64,000 nt of DNA from Flaccisagitta enflata (lineage: Eukaryota; Chaetognatha; Sagittoidea; Aphragmophora): the NCBI GenBank assembly GCA_965153355.1, contig OZ231126.1, positions 57,536,001 to 57,600,000 on the forward strand. The letters are read 5' to 3'. This document shows, one piece after another, positions 1-22,683 of this stretch. A model generated the notes under the pieces. That model did not search any database. It was given only the letters and a program-made list of their open reading frames with translations, and was not told the origin of the DNA. The position numbers were made by a program, and so were the translations under genes. The number at the start of each line of letters is the position of its first letter. Position 1 is the stretch's first letter.

Positions 1-339
1 TAAATTTTAGCGAAAGACTGTAAAATTTTCAATTTTCGCTAAGAGGAGCCTAAGAGAAGAATTTTTTGGTCTTTCGCTAAAATTTGCGCAATTTTATCGT
101 ATTTTTTCCTTATTTTCGTCCCGTTTCGCCAAGTTCTGCCTTGTTTTGCCTTTCGCTAGGAAAATAACCGAATCGGTGCCTTTAGCCAACAAGATTTCCT
201 ACAGTGTTGTGATGAACAATCCAATCTCGCGGTCCCTAAATTGGATTGAAGATTGTTTTTCTCTTTTGTTCTAATTAGTATGAATACAAAAATAACTAAA
301 AACAATCAGGTGCATGAGTTTTGAGCACCTGAAGGGTAG

Positions 340-945
340 GTCTCCCAGAATAACTAATTTTGTTAAAAAGTAATAATCCCTGCAGCTTTTTTCGAAGACA
401 ACTACAGAATAAGAATTCAGCAACAAAAATATATTTTGAAATTTTTTTATGGCGTAAGTATTAGGCCAAAGATGATAGAAGGTCAAAATTTCAAAATGAG
501 AATTTTATGAATCTGATTGCAGATTCATAATCCTTGCAAAAAATTGTCAAAAGAAAGTGCTCTTCTTTTATTGATATCCCTTCAGGAACATTGTCAATTT
601 TAGGTAAAAGATCAAGATCGGGTCAAACTTGCTCTTTTGTTTAAAATTGACCTTATTTAGACCTTTGACTTCAATTTTGACAATCTTCCCGAAGGAATAT
701 CAAAAAAAGAAGAGCACTTTCTTATGACAGTGTTTTGCAAGGATCATGAATCTGCGATCAGATTTGCAAAATTCTCTTTTTGAAATTTTGACCTTATATC
801 ACCTTTGACCTAACACTTCCGCCATAAAAAAATTTCAAAAAATTTTTTTTCTGCTGAATTCTGATTCTTTGGTGTATTTTCTTTGAGAAGAGCTGCTGAC
901 CACTTTTCAATAAAATGAGTTTTTCTGGGAGGTCTACTGAAGGGG
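340..945. repeat. Foldback element (GATTGCAGATT family)
   Basis: Two diverged inverted arms meet near position 640. The left arm reads through TCTGATTGCAGATTC and CCTTGCAAAA. The right arm carries the reverse complement of the same blocks (TTTTGCAAGGATCATGAATC and so on). Outer ends pair as GGTAGGTCTCCCAGAA with TTTCTGGGAGGTCTAC. Related foldbacks lie at 28205-28705 and 41770-42060. Confidence 0.65.
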
Positions 946-1135
946 GAAAACATACCATCAACCGTAAGTGTCGCTAAACTTTTTTCTAGGATAGAACCTA
1001 ATTTATAAGAACATCAAGGCTTGAAATTGCTCCAAAATTGAGAACATGGTAGTCATTTTGTTATTAGCTATTACTGCTGTTACTGCTGTTACTAGCAATT
1101 AACGTTCCTTTTGAGTTTTTGTTTTAGTCGCGTAA

Positions 1136-1182
1136 ACGCGACCTCACACTCTGCAATGTCGGTCCGTCGGACTGTCCGTCCA
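1136..1182 (+). mobile_element. (GTCY)-type element, 5' end only
   Basis: After a T-run the sequence reads AGTCGCGTAAACGCGAC, a hairpin, then a GTCGGTCCGTCGGACTGTCC tract. This is the same 5' signature as the complete elements at 16015 and 19830. No matching 3' end was found, so it is probably truncated. Confidence 0.5.
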
Positions 1183-1971
1183 CATGTCAGTTATAAAACC
1201 CCTGACTAATGCAAACTGAAAAAATAAATATTGCATTTAAAAAAAAATCTATCTATCAATGTCATACATGAGCTACATGTCATATACTTCAGCAGGTTCA
1301 AACTAAGATATTGTTTACAATACAACAGCATATAAATTTGAGTGCTTCGTTGATAGATGAGTGATGATGTTGATGACAAGACAACATTTAAACTAGAAAC
1401 GGAATTATTTGTTCAGTTTTGGAAGGAATTTCAATGGTAGGAATTTGGTCTCCAGCCCAGGGTCGACAATACATCCGAGCAGAAGATGCCAAAACAGGCT
1501 CGAATACCTTCATCACTCCTCCGTCATCAGCCTGAGAGTATTTTAAATTTTATAGAGCTCTCTCGATAAAAGGGTGATAAAAGTGATGACCAAACAGTCA
1601 CGATCATGGCGCAGTTTGTTTTAATCTTAACCTGCTTTTCCCCATCATTATAAGATCCAGAGCTCCAATTTTTCTCCGTAGCGTATTTCAGCTTTTGCCA
1701 CATTTTGCCGCTGCATTTTGTGTTGAGTGGGATCATCCTCTCCTCGTCCATACCAAATATCTCGGAAATGCTGCCGCCACCATCTGTTTTGTTAATCAGT
1801 TAAAACATCTGTAAATGAATCCGCAATTGAGAGCAAAAAACAGGTAGTTTCAGAATGGGCTGAGTTTCAACAATGCTCTCGGAGAAAACTTCCATTTTTT
1901 ACTATATAGATAAAAAATTAATTGCGAACGAAATCGTTCTTCGAGCGGCCGCCCTAAAATCAGTACCTATA

Positions 1972-12312
<10,341 letters not shown>

Positions 12313-13111
12313 CTGAAGATTTTGATGGCGATGTTTCTTTTTTTTTCAAGAAAATAATGAGAAACGATTGAGCGCTAGTAGGACGAAAGCCGTGCTTGTT
12401 AGTGCAGACGCTAGTAGCCGTAAGTCTCATTTTACAATTTTGAAAATCTTGTAAGTGGTTAATACTGTCCGGTTGATTATGCTCGTGCGTGTATTTAAGT
12501 CCCTAGCCCACATAAAATTGAGAAAACTGAAACTGAAACTGAAATTTCAGGAGAAACCAACCAAACCATAAAACCCTCAAATCATAGATTTTGCTCATTT
12601 TTGGTGTACAGGTGTGCCCGGGGGAGATATTCAAAAATCCCGAATCTTTTCGTTCTACGACCAATATTATAGATTTTGCGGGCATTTGAAATTTTTGGAA
12701 TTTTGAGAATTTTGGGTATTTTGCAAAGGTTTAAATGGTCATAACTCCACTAGTATATTTAGGAATGAGGTGAACTTGGTATCAATCTACAAGTTTTAAC
12801 CTAAAGAATATTACAGAACAAAAATTTTATTGGAAAAAATTATATTTGATGTTTTTTTCGCCTATGCGGGGCCATTATGGGTACCCCTAGGTACCTAGTA
12901 CGATGAAATTTGGTGAAAAAAATTTTGCAAAAGATTCTCTGATGTTATTTGATTCATATCCAAAAGAAAATAAAATGGCGTTTTTCTTCAAAGATACTGA
13001 AAAAAAGGGTCTAAGTGAAGTCCTTTGATTCCTGGCTCCTGATTGGTTCTTTGGATCTATCGCTGACCAATCAGGAGCTAGGATTCAAAGGACTTCACTT
13101 TGACCCTTTTT

Positions 13112-13195
13112 AAGTGCGTCCTCGCACTTCTATAAGAGGTCATGTCCGTCGGTCGGTCGGTTGGTCGGTCGGTTGGTCGGTCGGTCACGCTAACG
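13112..13195 (+). mobile_element. (GTCY)-type element, GTGCG subtype
   Basis: AAGTGCGTCCTCGCACTT hairpin, CTATAAGAGGTCATGTCCG, then GTCG/GTTG units. It sits inside the loop of the foldback 12545-13862. Confidence 0.55.
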
Positions 13196-13266
13196 TTAGA
13201 AATGCGCAAAACGGCTGATTCTGACGTATTTCTTCATTCCTATCACCTTTCATGACTAACCACATT

Positions 13267-13350
13267 CATATTCATTCATTCATTCATTCATTCATTCATC
13301 CATTCATTCATTCATTTACATTCAGTCATTCATTCATACATTCATCAAAA
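13267..13350. repeat. (CATT)n microsatellite
   Basis: Runs of CATT/CATA units with a few interruptions. Confidence 0.9.
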
Positions 13351-15097
13351 ACGTTCATTCACAAAATCTTAATCAAGCGAGGCGCACTTATTGGCCTTCT
13401 CTTGGCCTTGTTTTCAATATCTTTGAACCAAAACGCCATTCTAATTTCTTTTGAATATGAATCAACAAACATCAGAGAATCTTTTGCAAAAATTTTTTCA
13501 CCAAATTTAATCGTACTAGGTACCTGGGGGTACCCAAAATGGCCCCGCATAGGCAGAACAACCATCAAATATAAATTTTTCCAACAAAATTTTTGTTCTG
13601 TAATATTCTTTAGGCTAAAACTTGTAGATTGATACCAAGATCACCTCATTCCTATATATACTAGTGGAGTTATGACCATTTAAACCTTTGCAAAATACCC
13701 AAAATTCCAAAAATTTCAAATGCCCGTAAAATCTAAAATATTGGTCGTAGAATGAAAAGATTCGGGATTTTTGAATAACTCCCCAGGGCACACCTGCACA
13801 CGAAAAATGAGCAAAATCTATGATTTGAGGGTTTTATGGTTTGGTTGGTTTCTCCTGAAATCTAAGCCTAAAAGTCGCGTTCGAGCAAAGGGAGCAAAAA
13901 CTGCTTGCTAGACGCTAACACTCGGAAAAGACCGATACATCAAGCGTTAATTGCCCGCAACAAACTACTCAACCAGAAACTAAGGCGTCTAAACGATAAG
14001 ACACACAAACCGAAAATGTATTGGTAATATTCTTTTACTTGTTGACGAGTTATATCCGATGGTAGGCGTACAACCGGAGACATGACATAACGCGTGCTGA
14101 CGGATTTACTGCCAAAATAAATCAAAAACGAGCCCTGGAAAAATCATTAGTTTTATCGTCGAAAAAAAATGGACGCCGCCGCGGCCTTGCCCAAAGCAGT
14201 ATCCAGTTACGTTCTTAAAGTCCTCAAGTTGTGAAAAGGCAAAACAGCCCCGATTTTAATTTTATTTTGCAACATTTTGGTTCGGAAAATTATAACTATT
14301 TTTTGCTAATGGAGAGAGAAATGACAAGCATCAAGCCATTCCAACGAAATTGTCATGCCGCATTGACGAGTCGCAGATGAAGTCGATATATTCATGTTCA
14401 TGTGGATCTCTCCCAAGTGGGAAAAAAAACCTGTCTCGTTTTCTCAATCCCGGCCGCCCATAGCCATAATTTGGAAAAAAGTCAAAGAAACGAAGTTTCT
14501 TCTGGCTTTTTTAGACCTGCAGAGCTTTTTAGCTTTCTTTTTTCTCGTAAAGCGTTTGGGGAAGTTGATCAGTTTTTAAGTCTGAATACAAAAAGTACTA
14601 CGGATGAAATCAATATAGCTAAGAAAGAACTGATTTTTTTTCTTTCAGATGGCGTCAGATAGAATTCTATGCCATCAATAGTTTTGGAGTTATGATTTTT
14701 TGAATCTTTTTTATTTTCTTGTATTTTTCTCAAGTGTGAATATTTTTCATTGATCCTAGTTTTGGGTTCTATGTAACATATGAAAAAATCAAAATGTTAC
14801 TTTTAAGACGCTAGCTTTCGAGTCACCCTGCTTGCTCATAGTTTTTGATGATGAACCAATCGCGCCTCCCTCTCTCTCTTCTGTCTGTCTGTTTGTCTCT
14901 CCATCTGTTTCTCTCAGTATTTACGACTTTTTTCCAACGGCGAGAGCCGCCTTTATTGTAATGTAAATTGCTTTCAGTCAGTCTGTCTGTCCCTACTTTA
15001 TATCACTTCCATTTTGAGCCTTTTTTTGCACCAATGCTCCTGCCCTAGTGCTTGATTAGTCATATTCATCACTGCGACTGCCATCAGCGCCAATTCT

Positions 15098-15155
15098 AGT
15101 TGCAGACACGCATGATGAGGCTTTGTCCATCCGTTGGTCCATTGGTCTGTCAAGC
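15098..15155 (+). mobile_element. (GTCY)-type element fragment
   Basis: AGTTGCAGACACGCATGATG, GAGGCTTTGTCCATCCG, then GTTG/GTCC units. No 3' end was found. Confidence 0.4.
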
Positions 15156-15456
15156 ATGAGTTGAAAGCGCGAAAAATATGAAAATTTACAGACTTTGATA
15201 AGCTCATTTTGCATAAGAAATTGTACATACTGATATTTTTCTCTGTTAAGATAAAGTTGAAGTCTCTCTTAGATTTTTTCCAGGTAGCGTCGCAGGAAAC
15301 AACTTCGGCGCTTTATTTTTATCAGCATCTTCGCATCTCTTTAAATGGTTAGACTTTGCCTTTGCGCGGATAAGATGCAAATCACCGCAAAAACAAGACC
15401 AAGAAATGGCCAACATGCGCCTCGTTGATAAAAATATGAATGCACATTTTCTTTTT

Positions 15457-15680
15457 AGTCGCTGCCTGGCGACTCTATAAGAGGGTGTGTCCCTTGGTCT
15501 GTCTGTCTGTCTGAATGACTGTCCGTCCGTAACGCGAAAATTTTGATGACGCAAAATCGACTGAAAAACGGATATCTGACCATCGCAGCTCCTGCCTGGC
15601 GTCAATACAGTCCCACCCACTCAAATACTGCCCCTGCCCACCAGCAGCGACTACGGATTGGCCGTGTATCCGGCCTTGTT
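15457..15680 (+). mobile_element. Complete (GTCY)-type element, AGTCGCTG subtype
   Basis: Starts after TTTTT with AGTCGCTGCCTGGCGACT, then CTATAAGAGGGTGTGTCCC and a (GTCT/GTCC)n tract. It ends with CAGCGACT (reverse complement of its own first eight bases), the stem-loop GGCCGTGTATCCGGCC and TTGTT. About 224 bp, non-coding. Interpreted as a HINE/DINE-1-like non-autonomous Helentron; inference. Confidence 0.65.
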
Positions 15681-16014
15681 AATGAATGGACGGTTCTTTC
15701 ATAATGAAATTGTATGAATGAATGTTATGAATGAACGATTGAACTTTTGAATGAATGATTTGATGGAAGAGCCTCAGATTTTTACGATTTTGACAATAGC
15801 GTAAGACATAGAAAAACTGAGGATGAACATTACTCGGCAAAAAAAGGGCCGGAAACACATCTGGGTTAGAAATGGCCCTTCACACACTTCAAATTGAACG
15901 TCACAAATCAATTTACAGACAGCATGGCCGATAAGTCTTCAGATAGATTGCTATATCTCATCACCGAAGAAAGGCTGAATCAAAGGCACGCTTCAAGACC
16001 AACATGCGTTGTTT

Positions 16015-16150
16015 AGTCGCGGACTAGCGACTCTATGAGGCTTTGTCCGTCCGTCCGTTGGTAATGATCGACTTCGAAAGTGCAAAAACGCGTATTTCCG
16101 CCCCTGCCCACCCGTCCGCGACTGGTATTGGCCGTGTATATGGCCTTGTT
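16015..16150 (+). mobile_element. Complete (GTCY)-type element, AGTCGCGGAC subtype
   Basis: The shortest clear full copy (136 bp). AGTCGCGGACTAGCGACT hairpin, CTATGAGGCTTTGTCCGTCC, spacer, then GTCCGCGACT (exact reverse complement of the first ten bases), GGCCGTGTATATGGCC and TTGTT. Confidence 0.7.
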
Positions 16151-18496
16151 ATGTTTGCCCACGGGAAATTGGTCGAGTTGGAAATCCGGGACAAGATTAA
16201 TCCCTTTTGAAATCGAGGCGGTTGACAGCAAATCAACAAATGATATCCAACTTGTAACATCTCCGGTTGTTGCGGACGATACAAAGTTACGAAGCACGCA
16301 AGAGCTAAAGAGAAGACGCGTCCTCATGGGACCATTCTTGTTGATTTTGGCTTCCCATCGAAAGACGCCCAAAAAAGGAAAAAGGCGGAGGAAATTCCAT
16401 CGACATCGAATATACTTTTTGGGCAGCGGCCCCGGGGGCCAAGTACCCATGATTCCACTCAGGATAACTTTCTCGAATCTCCAATGATAGCTGAATACAG
16501 TAGATCTCGTCTAGACTTGAGAAGACGGGGGCAAGTATAGTATGAAGAGACATAAATTAAGGGGAATGATATTTGGAATATAAATTATTGAAATAACAAT
16601 TTATTCCCCATGATGGTCAGTTGCCATGGAAACGCCTTTCCATGTACATCGCCTTTAAATCGAAATGTCGCGAAAAGAAGATATATTACTCTTAAGATAC
16701 TTTAGACAACTACTTAATTTTTTTTTTCGTGGTAGATAATTTGATTAAGTTTTGTTACAAAAAAAGAAATAAAGCCCCAGTGTTGATTTATGTGCCCTGA
16801 ATATCATGACAAAAATTAGTCGATTTCAGTTAAAAATGGACTTTTTTGATGGCAAAAATGAGGTTAAATAACAGCAGCGCTTTTTTTACTCAACAAGAGT
16901 GGTCCTACAGTGTTGGTTATGAGGAATTAATGAAGTTTTGTTTGAAGTACTAAACGATTTGACTTATGTGATGCAGTAATCCCTCACGTGCATATCTTCA
17001 GCTAACTGCGTTATTTCTTGCAAGAAAAAAAAAATCGTTGAAGGTAGCAAAAAAAAAGTGGTTTCTATGTAAAATTGCATCAGGATTCCATTTTTGATGT
17101 TTTTAGGGCCCTACGAGGGGGCCCCTAGAAACGCACCCAAAAAAACAGCCAAAAATGGCCTATTTTGGCTATTTTTGTTGAAAATTTTTTGCTTAATGAG
17201 ACCCCAACCCCCAAATTTTTTTGGTGGTAATACTTCTTGATGTAAGAGACTGAAAAAAAAATGATCATCATGGTAAGTGATGGTTGGGGTACCTAAAAAG
17301 GCCCAAAAAGGGCCCGTAAAACATAAAAATATCACTTTTTTATTCATTGCGCGTCTAAAAATGCTTGGATTCCTACAAAATTTGAAATGGAACTTCTCAT
17401 TTTATGCAACAAGCTTCCTGCAAAGTTTTGTGGCCACTTTTGAACAGCTTCATGTTGAAATTATGCTAAAAAAAACAAAATTCAACAAAAAAAAAAAATT
17501 TTTTTTTGAGTTTTCTTACATGAAAACACTATTTCAAGGTCCCTGAATCCATTTTTTTTTTGAAAATGGTTAGTCATGCATCTTGGGAGATCCCAGAAAA
17601 AATTTCAGCAGATATTTCAAAAAAATGGCCGAGTTATTACGGTTCAAAATGACCTGGTAAATGAAAAAAAACACAATTTTGTAACTTCAAGGCTGTAGTA
17701 CTGAAAAATCATACTAAAAGTACCTGGAAAATAGACATATTAAAAAGAAAATGCATGGGGAATCTATTACTGGTGGTTTGGGGGCTCTATAAGGGGGCCC
17801 CTGGAAACACCACCCCAAAAAAAGCTAAAAATGACGTATTTTGGCTTTTTTTAGTAAAAATTTCTTGTTCAAAGAGACCCAATCCTTCCAAATTTGTTTG
17901 GGCTATACTTCTTGATGTAAGAGACTGATGGAAAGAGAATCATGATGGTAGGTGATGGTTGGGGTACCTAAAAAGGCCCAAAAAGGGCCCGTAAAACTTA
18001 AAGATATCATTTTTTTTTCACTGCGCGTCCAAAAATGCTTGGATTCCTAAAAAATTTGAAATGGAGATTCTCATTTTATGTAAAAAGCTTTTGAACAGAT
18101 TCATGGTAACATTATACTCAAAAAAACAAACCAGTGTTATTTAACTCCTCTGCCCACTCTGCCCACTCATCTGCAATGATATTGTGACCCCGGGTCACTC
18201 ATTGCAGGACAAGTTATTTTAAAAAAAAAATTATATGACAAGGAAGCAGTGATAAAGAGCAACCAAATGATCGACTGGATGGACAAACAGGTTAAGGGAA
18301 CAAATAATTGATGGACTGACGGATGGAAAGACCAAGTTATACAGTTGGGTGCACTTCACTATCAACTTCCCGTTTTCAACGTTTTAGGCGAGTCGTCTTT
18401 TCATCAACCAAAAATAAACGACAGAAACAGATTTATTGCCAAGACTTTTGTTTCGAGTCGAATTTTCTTTTTACGTATCACCAGTCTCCTACTCCC

Positions 18497-18499
<3 letters not shown>

Positions 18500-18536
<37 letters not shown>

Positions 18537-18551
18537 TTCTCTCTTTCTCTC

Positions 18552-18592
<41 letters not shown>
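18500..18592. repeat. (CT)n microsatellite
   Basis: CT repeat with regular TTT interruptions, at the centre of the large foldback. Confidence 0.95.
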
Positions 18593-18595
<3 letters not shown>

Positions 18596-19829
18596 GTCAC
18601 TCACTGCCCTCTTTCCATTTTCATCCCTCCCCCTGTTATGAGATTCCTTTGTGTCTGTATAGTTGTAACCCACTATATCAGACCCAAGAGTAATGGTTTT
18701 AGGGGCCCTTTTTGGGGCGAATTTTGTTTGAGCATAATTTTACCATGAAGCTGTTCAAAAGTGACCAAAAAATTTTGCAGGAAGCTATTTACATGAAATG
18801 AGAATTTCCATTTCAAATTTTTTAGGAATCCAAGCATTTTTGGACGCGCAGTGAAAAAAAAAATGATATCTTTAAGTTTTACGAGCTCTTTTTGGGCCTT
18901 TTTAGGTACCCCAACCATCACCTACCATCATGATTCTCTTTCCATCAGTCTCTTACATCAAGAAGTATAGCCCAAACAAATTTGGAAGGATTGGGTCTCT
19001 TTGAACAAGAAATTTTTACCAAAAAAAGCCAAAATACGTCATTTTTAGCTTTTTTTGGGGTGGTGTTTCCAGGGGCCCCCTTATAGAGCCCCCAAACCAC
19101 CAGTAATAGATTCCCCATGCATTTTCTTTTTAAAATGTCTATTTTCCAGGTACTTTTAGTATGATTTTTCAGTACTACAGCCTTGAAGTTACAAAATTGT
19201 GTTTTTTTTCATTTACCAGGTCATTTTGAACCGTAATAAATCGGCCATTTTTTGGAAATATCTGCTGAAATTTTTTCTGGGATCTCCCAAGATGCATGAC
19301 TAACCATTTTCAAAAAAAAAAAAGGATTCAGGGACCTTGAAATAGTGTTTTCATGTTAGAAAACTCAAAAATTGGTTTTTTTTGGTCGAATTTTGGTTTT
19401 TTTAGCATAATTTCAACATGAAGCTGTTCAAAAGTGGCCACAAAACTTTGCAGGAAGATTGTTGCATAAAATGAGAAGTTCCATTTCAAATTTTGTAGGA
19501 ATCCAAGCATTTTTAGACGCGCAATGAATAAAAAAGTTATATTTTTATGTTTTACGGGCCCTTTTTGGGCCTTTTTTGTTCCCCAACCATCACTTACCAT
19601 GATGATCATTTTTTTTTTCAGTCTCTTACATCAAGAAGTATTACCACCAAAAAAAATTGGGGGTTGGGGTCTCATTAAGCAAAAAATTTTCAACAAAAAT
19701 AGCCAAAATAGGCCATTTTTGGCTGTTTTTTTGGGTGCGTTCTCGTAGGGCCCTAAAATCATCAAAAATAGAATCCTGATGCAATTTTACATAGAAACCA
19801 CTTTTTTTTTGCCACCTTCAACGATTTTT

Positions 19830-20200
19830 AGTCGCGTGCACGCGACTCTACACCCCGCTTTGTCGGTCCGTCCGTCCGTCTGTCGGTCCGTCACACTTTA
19901 CTGTCACACTTTACTTTTTTGTAATATAACGTCAACTCTTAGGTCATTTTAAGTCATCTTAAGTCATTAATAGTTATTCTAAGTCATTTTGAGTCATTTT
20001 GGGTCATTCTAAGTCATTTTAAGTTATTTTAAGTCATTTTAAGTCATTTTTGGTTATTAGGTTTTTTAGTCATTTTAAGTCTTTTTAGGGCATTTTAGGT
20101 CATTCTAAAGCATTGAAAGTCATTCTAAGTCATTCTGAGTCAGTCTAAGTCATTTTTAGTCTAAAAGTCTCGCACGCGACTTATAGGTGTTGGCCTTGTT
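19830..20200 (+). mobile_element. (GTCY)-type element with AAGTCATTTT array
   Basis: AGTCGCGTGCACGCGACT, TCTACACCCCGCTTTGTCGG, (GTCC/GTCT)n, an array of about 22 AAGTCATTTT-like units, then GCACGCGACT (reverse complement of the first ten bases) and GGCCTTGTT. It interrupts the T-run in the right arm of the surrounding foldback. Confidence 0.7.
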
Positions 20201-20789
20201 TTTTTTTTTACATGCTAGCTGAAGATATGCACGTGAGGGTAATGATTGATTATGACCCCAAAACACCGCAAAAACCTCAAGATTTAGGAAAAATTTTTAA
20301 AATTGTTTGCTAATTGTTCAAAATTAAAATCAGTGAGAAGATTTTATCCTCACAACATAATTACATTAAAATCTCTTGAATTCTAGACCAAGCCCAGCAA
20401 TTCAGCTCAATTTGTGAAGAAATGACAAATATGAAATAAAGTAAAGAAAAAGTTGTTGGGAAAAAAATACTTCAATGTGAAACATGCAATATAATAGGAA
20501 TAATAGGAATAATAGGAGGCTTAAATTTTCGAGTTGGTGGGACATTCTTTGCTTGTAGCAAAACTTAATCAAATTATCTATTAGGGGAACAAAGAAAAAA
20601 CTAATTACTATTAATAGTTTTGGAGTAATACATCTTCTTTTCGCGACATTTCGATCTAAAAGCAGTGTATTTTCGCTAAAATATCAATATTCTTAGAGAT
20701 TTTTTAAAGGAACATCATCGCTTGAAACCAAATTTTCTGAACTTTTCCACAATATATTATGTAAAAATAATGCTAATTTAGCCGTTGCG

Positions 20790-20990
20790 AGGGAGCGTAT
20801 CCATTAATAACAACCCTTTGATGCTCCCTAGCAACTGCTAAACAAACGATATTCTTACTGAGCATACTGTGGGACAGTTGTAGCAAATCTGATTTTGAGC
20901 ATTGACGTACCCTCAAAAAGTTTCTCAGGATATATTGATATTTTGGCGAGAACACATAAAAATGTGTCCACTTGCATTAATAACATCCTG
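20790..20990. repeat. Dispersed repeat, CTCCCTAGCAAC family
   Basis: Shares GCTCCCTAGCAAC, GCTAAAC, CATACTGTGGGA and AGTTGTAGCAA with 42200-42400, and the later blocks with 29630-29745. Function unknown; probably the interior of an old DNA transposon. Confidence 0.55.
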
Positions 20991-21604
20991 CACCTTACAA
21001 GGACGCATATATTGCAGATAGATCTACTAGATGCCAAAAGATCTCTGGCCTTATCATAGCTCAGGGTGTTGGCCTCATCAAAAAGGCGCCATCGTCATGT
21101 CAGCTAAGGCTCTTGGGAGCAAAAAGCAAGTAGCGTACGTGTTGATTTTTGAGACTCTTTTGAAGGAAAAAAAAGAAAAAAGTTGGCACCAAACCGTCAT
21201 TCATCATTATCGGATCATCATCTCTTTTTCCCACTCCACTGTTTTTTCAACGTCGAGAACGGTCAAGAAAGAAAAATGACAAATATCCAGTTGACAATCG
21301 AGGCGACATCATTTCGGATATAAAGTTACGGCCCAAAATAGATCAATCAAAATCATTAGTTGTTTGTTTTACTCTATAGTATAAGCAAAAAAAAAAAAGA
21401 TTGTCGTTAATGACAACCCAATTTCTGCTATTTTCATCAGAGATTACATGAGCAACTTCTTACATAATGATTACATTATCAGTAATGGCGGCTGTCGCCG
21501 TGAGGAAAAAAGTCGTAAGCATTGGTCATTATTCACCATCTTCAGTCATGAAATTTTGTTAGATCAAATCAAAAGCAATTATATGTATTGACTGCACTGA
21601 AAAT

Positions 21605-22010
21605 CAGGGAAAAATAGGACTGAGCCAAATGAGCTAGAATATTTAAAATGATTCAGCCAGACAACCAGCTTTGCTCACTGACATGCTTTCTTGTATTCGC
21701 ATGCTTAATCAAAACATTAATTTATTTATCCTGTTTAAAATCAGAGAAAAAGTGCAAGCTAAATGAGCTAAATGAGCTAGAATACTTGAAAACGCCCTCA
21801 CAGATGAGCAGCTCTGCTCACTGACATGTGTTTTTTTATTTGCTTGCTTAAACAAGTTTGAAAATATTTATTCATTTATCATATTTGAAATCAGAAAGAA
21901 CAGACTGAGCTAAGTGAGCTAAATGAGCTAAAATACTAATAAATACCCTCACAGATGAGCAGCTGTGCTCATAAACATGTTTTCTTATATTTGCACGCTA
22001 AAATAAACAT
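21605..22010 (+). repeat. Three tandem copies of a 125-150 bp unit
   Basis: Each unit contains AATCAG, a GAGCTAAATGAGCTA block, CCCTCACAGATGAGCAGCT, GCTCA and ACATG. An inverted, single related copy lies at about 6745-6920. Confidence 0.7.
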
Positions 22011-22683
22011 AAATACACTCCTTTATTGATCGAACACAAAATCTTAAAAAATTGAAAAAAATTCTATTCGAATTTTTTATAAATAAATCTTTAAAAAATC
22101 ATAGCGCGAAAAGTATTTGTCGTAGAGCATTCTGCTTGGCGCCAAATGAAAGAGAATTATCAAATTTACTTACCCTATCAATTTCATTAGAGGCCCCAAT
22201 CGCCCCTAGGAGAGCCTCAACTTTCCCATTAGAAAATGAAAACCCTGTTTCTCTCAAATATGTCAAAAAGTTGAAGACTGACTGCGACTTTTTTCCCGAC
22301 AATAAATGACTTTAAAACTCATCCTTTTCAATTTCCAATGATTTATGGCCATCGAGGATTTCCCAAAAAACAATTACCAAATAGGTACCCTATAAATTGT
22401 CATCATGGTCTATGCGAAGGCAATAAACAAGCTCCTTCGAGAAATGTGTCTTGAAACGCACGCAAACTAGATCAAAGTTAAACACTTGCATGGGAATTTA
22501 TCAGTTTATCGACCCGAAGTCAACTAGATCATATCATATTTTCTTTACCAGACTGTTATTTCTTTTCTCATCAATCTTCTAATTAACGAATAATTACTAT
22601 TATTCCTTTCGCTGCTTCTGAAAGACTAGTTATTTTCTTCATATGACGCACTGAAAATTTTCATCACTATTTTTCCCTTTTAT

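Larger units (their letters stand above)
1..1971. other. Gene-free flank with foldback and short transposon fragment
   Basis: No coding sequence is recognised here. The stretch is AT-rich and holds a large foldback repeat (about 340-945) and one short (GTCY)-type element end (from 1136). It lies downstream of the TPR gene, whose stop codon is at 1972. Confidence 0.6.
12545..13862. mobile_element. Foldback element with nested insert
   Basis: Arms of about 450 bp (12545-13005 and 13420-13862) are inverted copies, for example GGAGAAACCAACCAAACC paired with GGTTTGGTTGGTTTCTCC and TATGCGGGGCCATT with AATGGCCCCGCATA. The loop contains a second small palindrome (13015-13105), a (GTCY)-type element and a (CATT)n run. 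Confidence 0.75.
12313..16500. other. Gene-free repeat region
   Basis: No convincing exon was found. It holds a foldback (12545-13862), a (CATT)n run (13267-13350), (GTCY)-type elements at 13112, 15098, 15457 and 16015, and otherwise unassigned AT-rich sequence. The missing first exon(s) of the TPR gene may lie here; I could not recognise them. Confidence 0.5.
16500..20850. mobile_element. Very large foldback, arms tandemly duplicated
   Basis: The left half (about 16570-18110) and right half (about 18720-20700) are inverted copies. Each arm is built of two tandem units about 675 bp apart, seen from the GGGGTACCTAAAAAGGCCC block at about 17285 and 17962. The centre (about 18120-18700) is single-copy with a (CT)n run. 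The right arm is interrupted by the (GTCY)-type element 19830-20200, while the left arm keeps the uninterrupted site. The left edge resembles the ACAGTAGATGT termini of the element at 42092. No coding frame was found. Confidence 0.75.

Noticed and set aside
16013-16487. Overlapping open frames of 135-145 codons on both strands
   Set aside because: They begin inside a (GTCY) element and have no family resemblance or splice support; could be chance, though the segment 16160-16400 deserves a homology search.
19830-20200. CRISPR-like array (regular AAGTCATTTT units)
   Set aside because: Units are 10-12 bp and degenerate with no spacers; it is a tandem repeat in a transposon of a eukaryotic genome.
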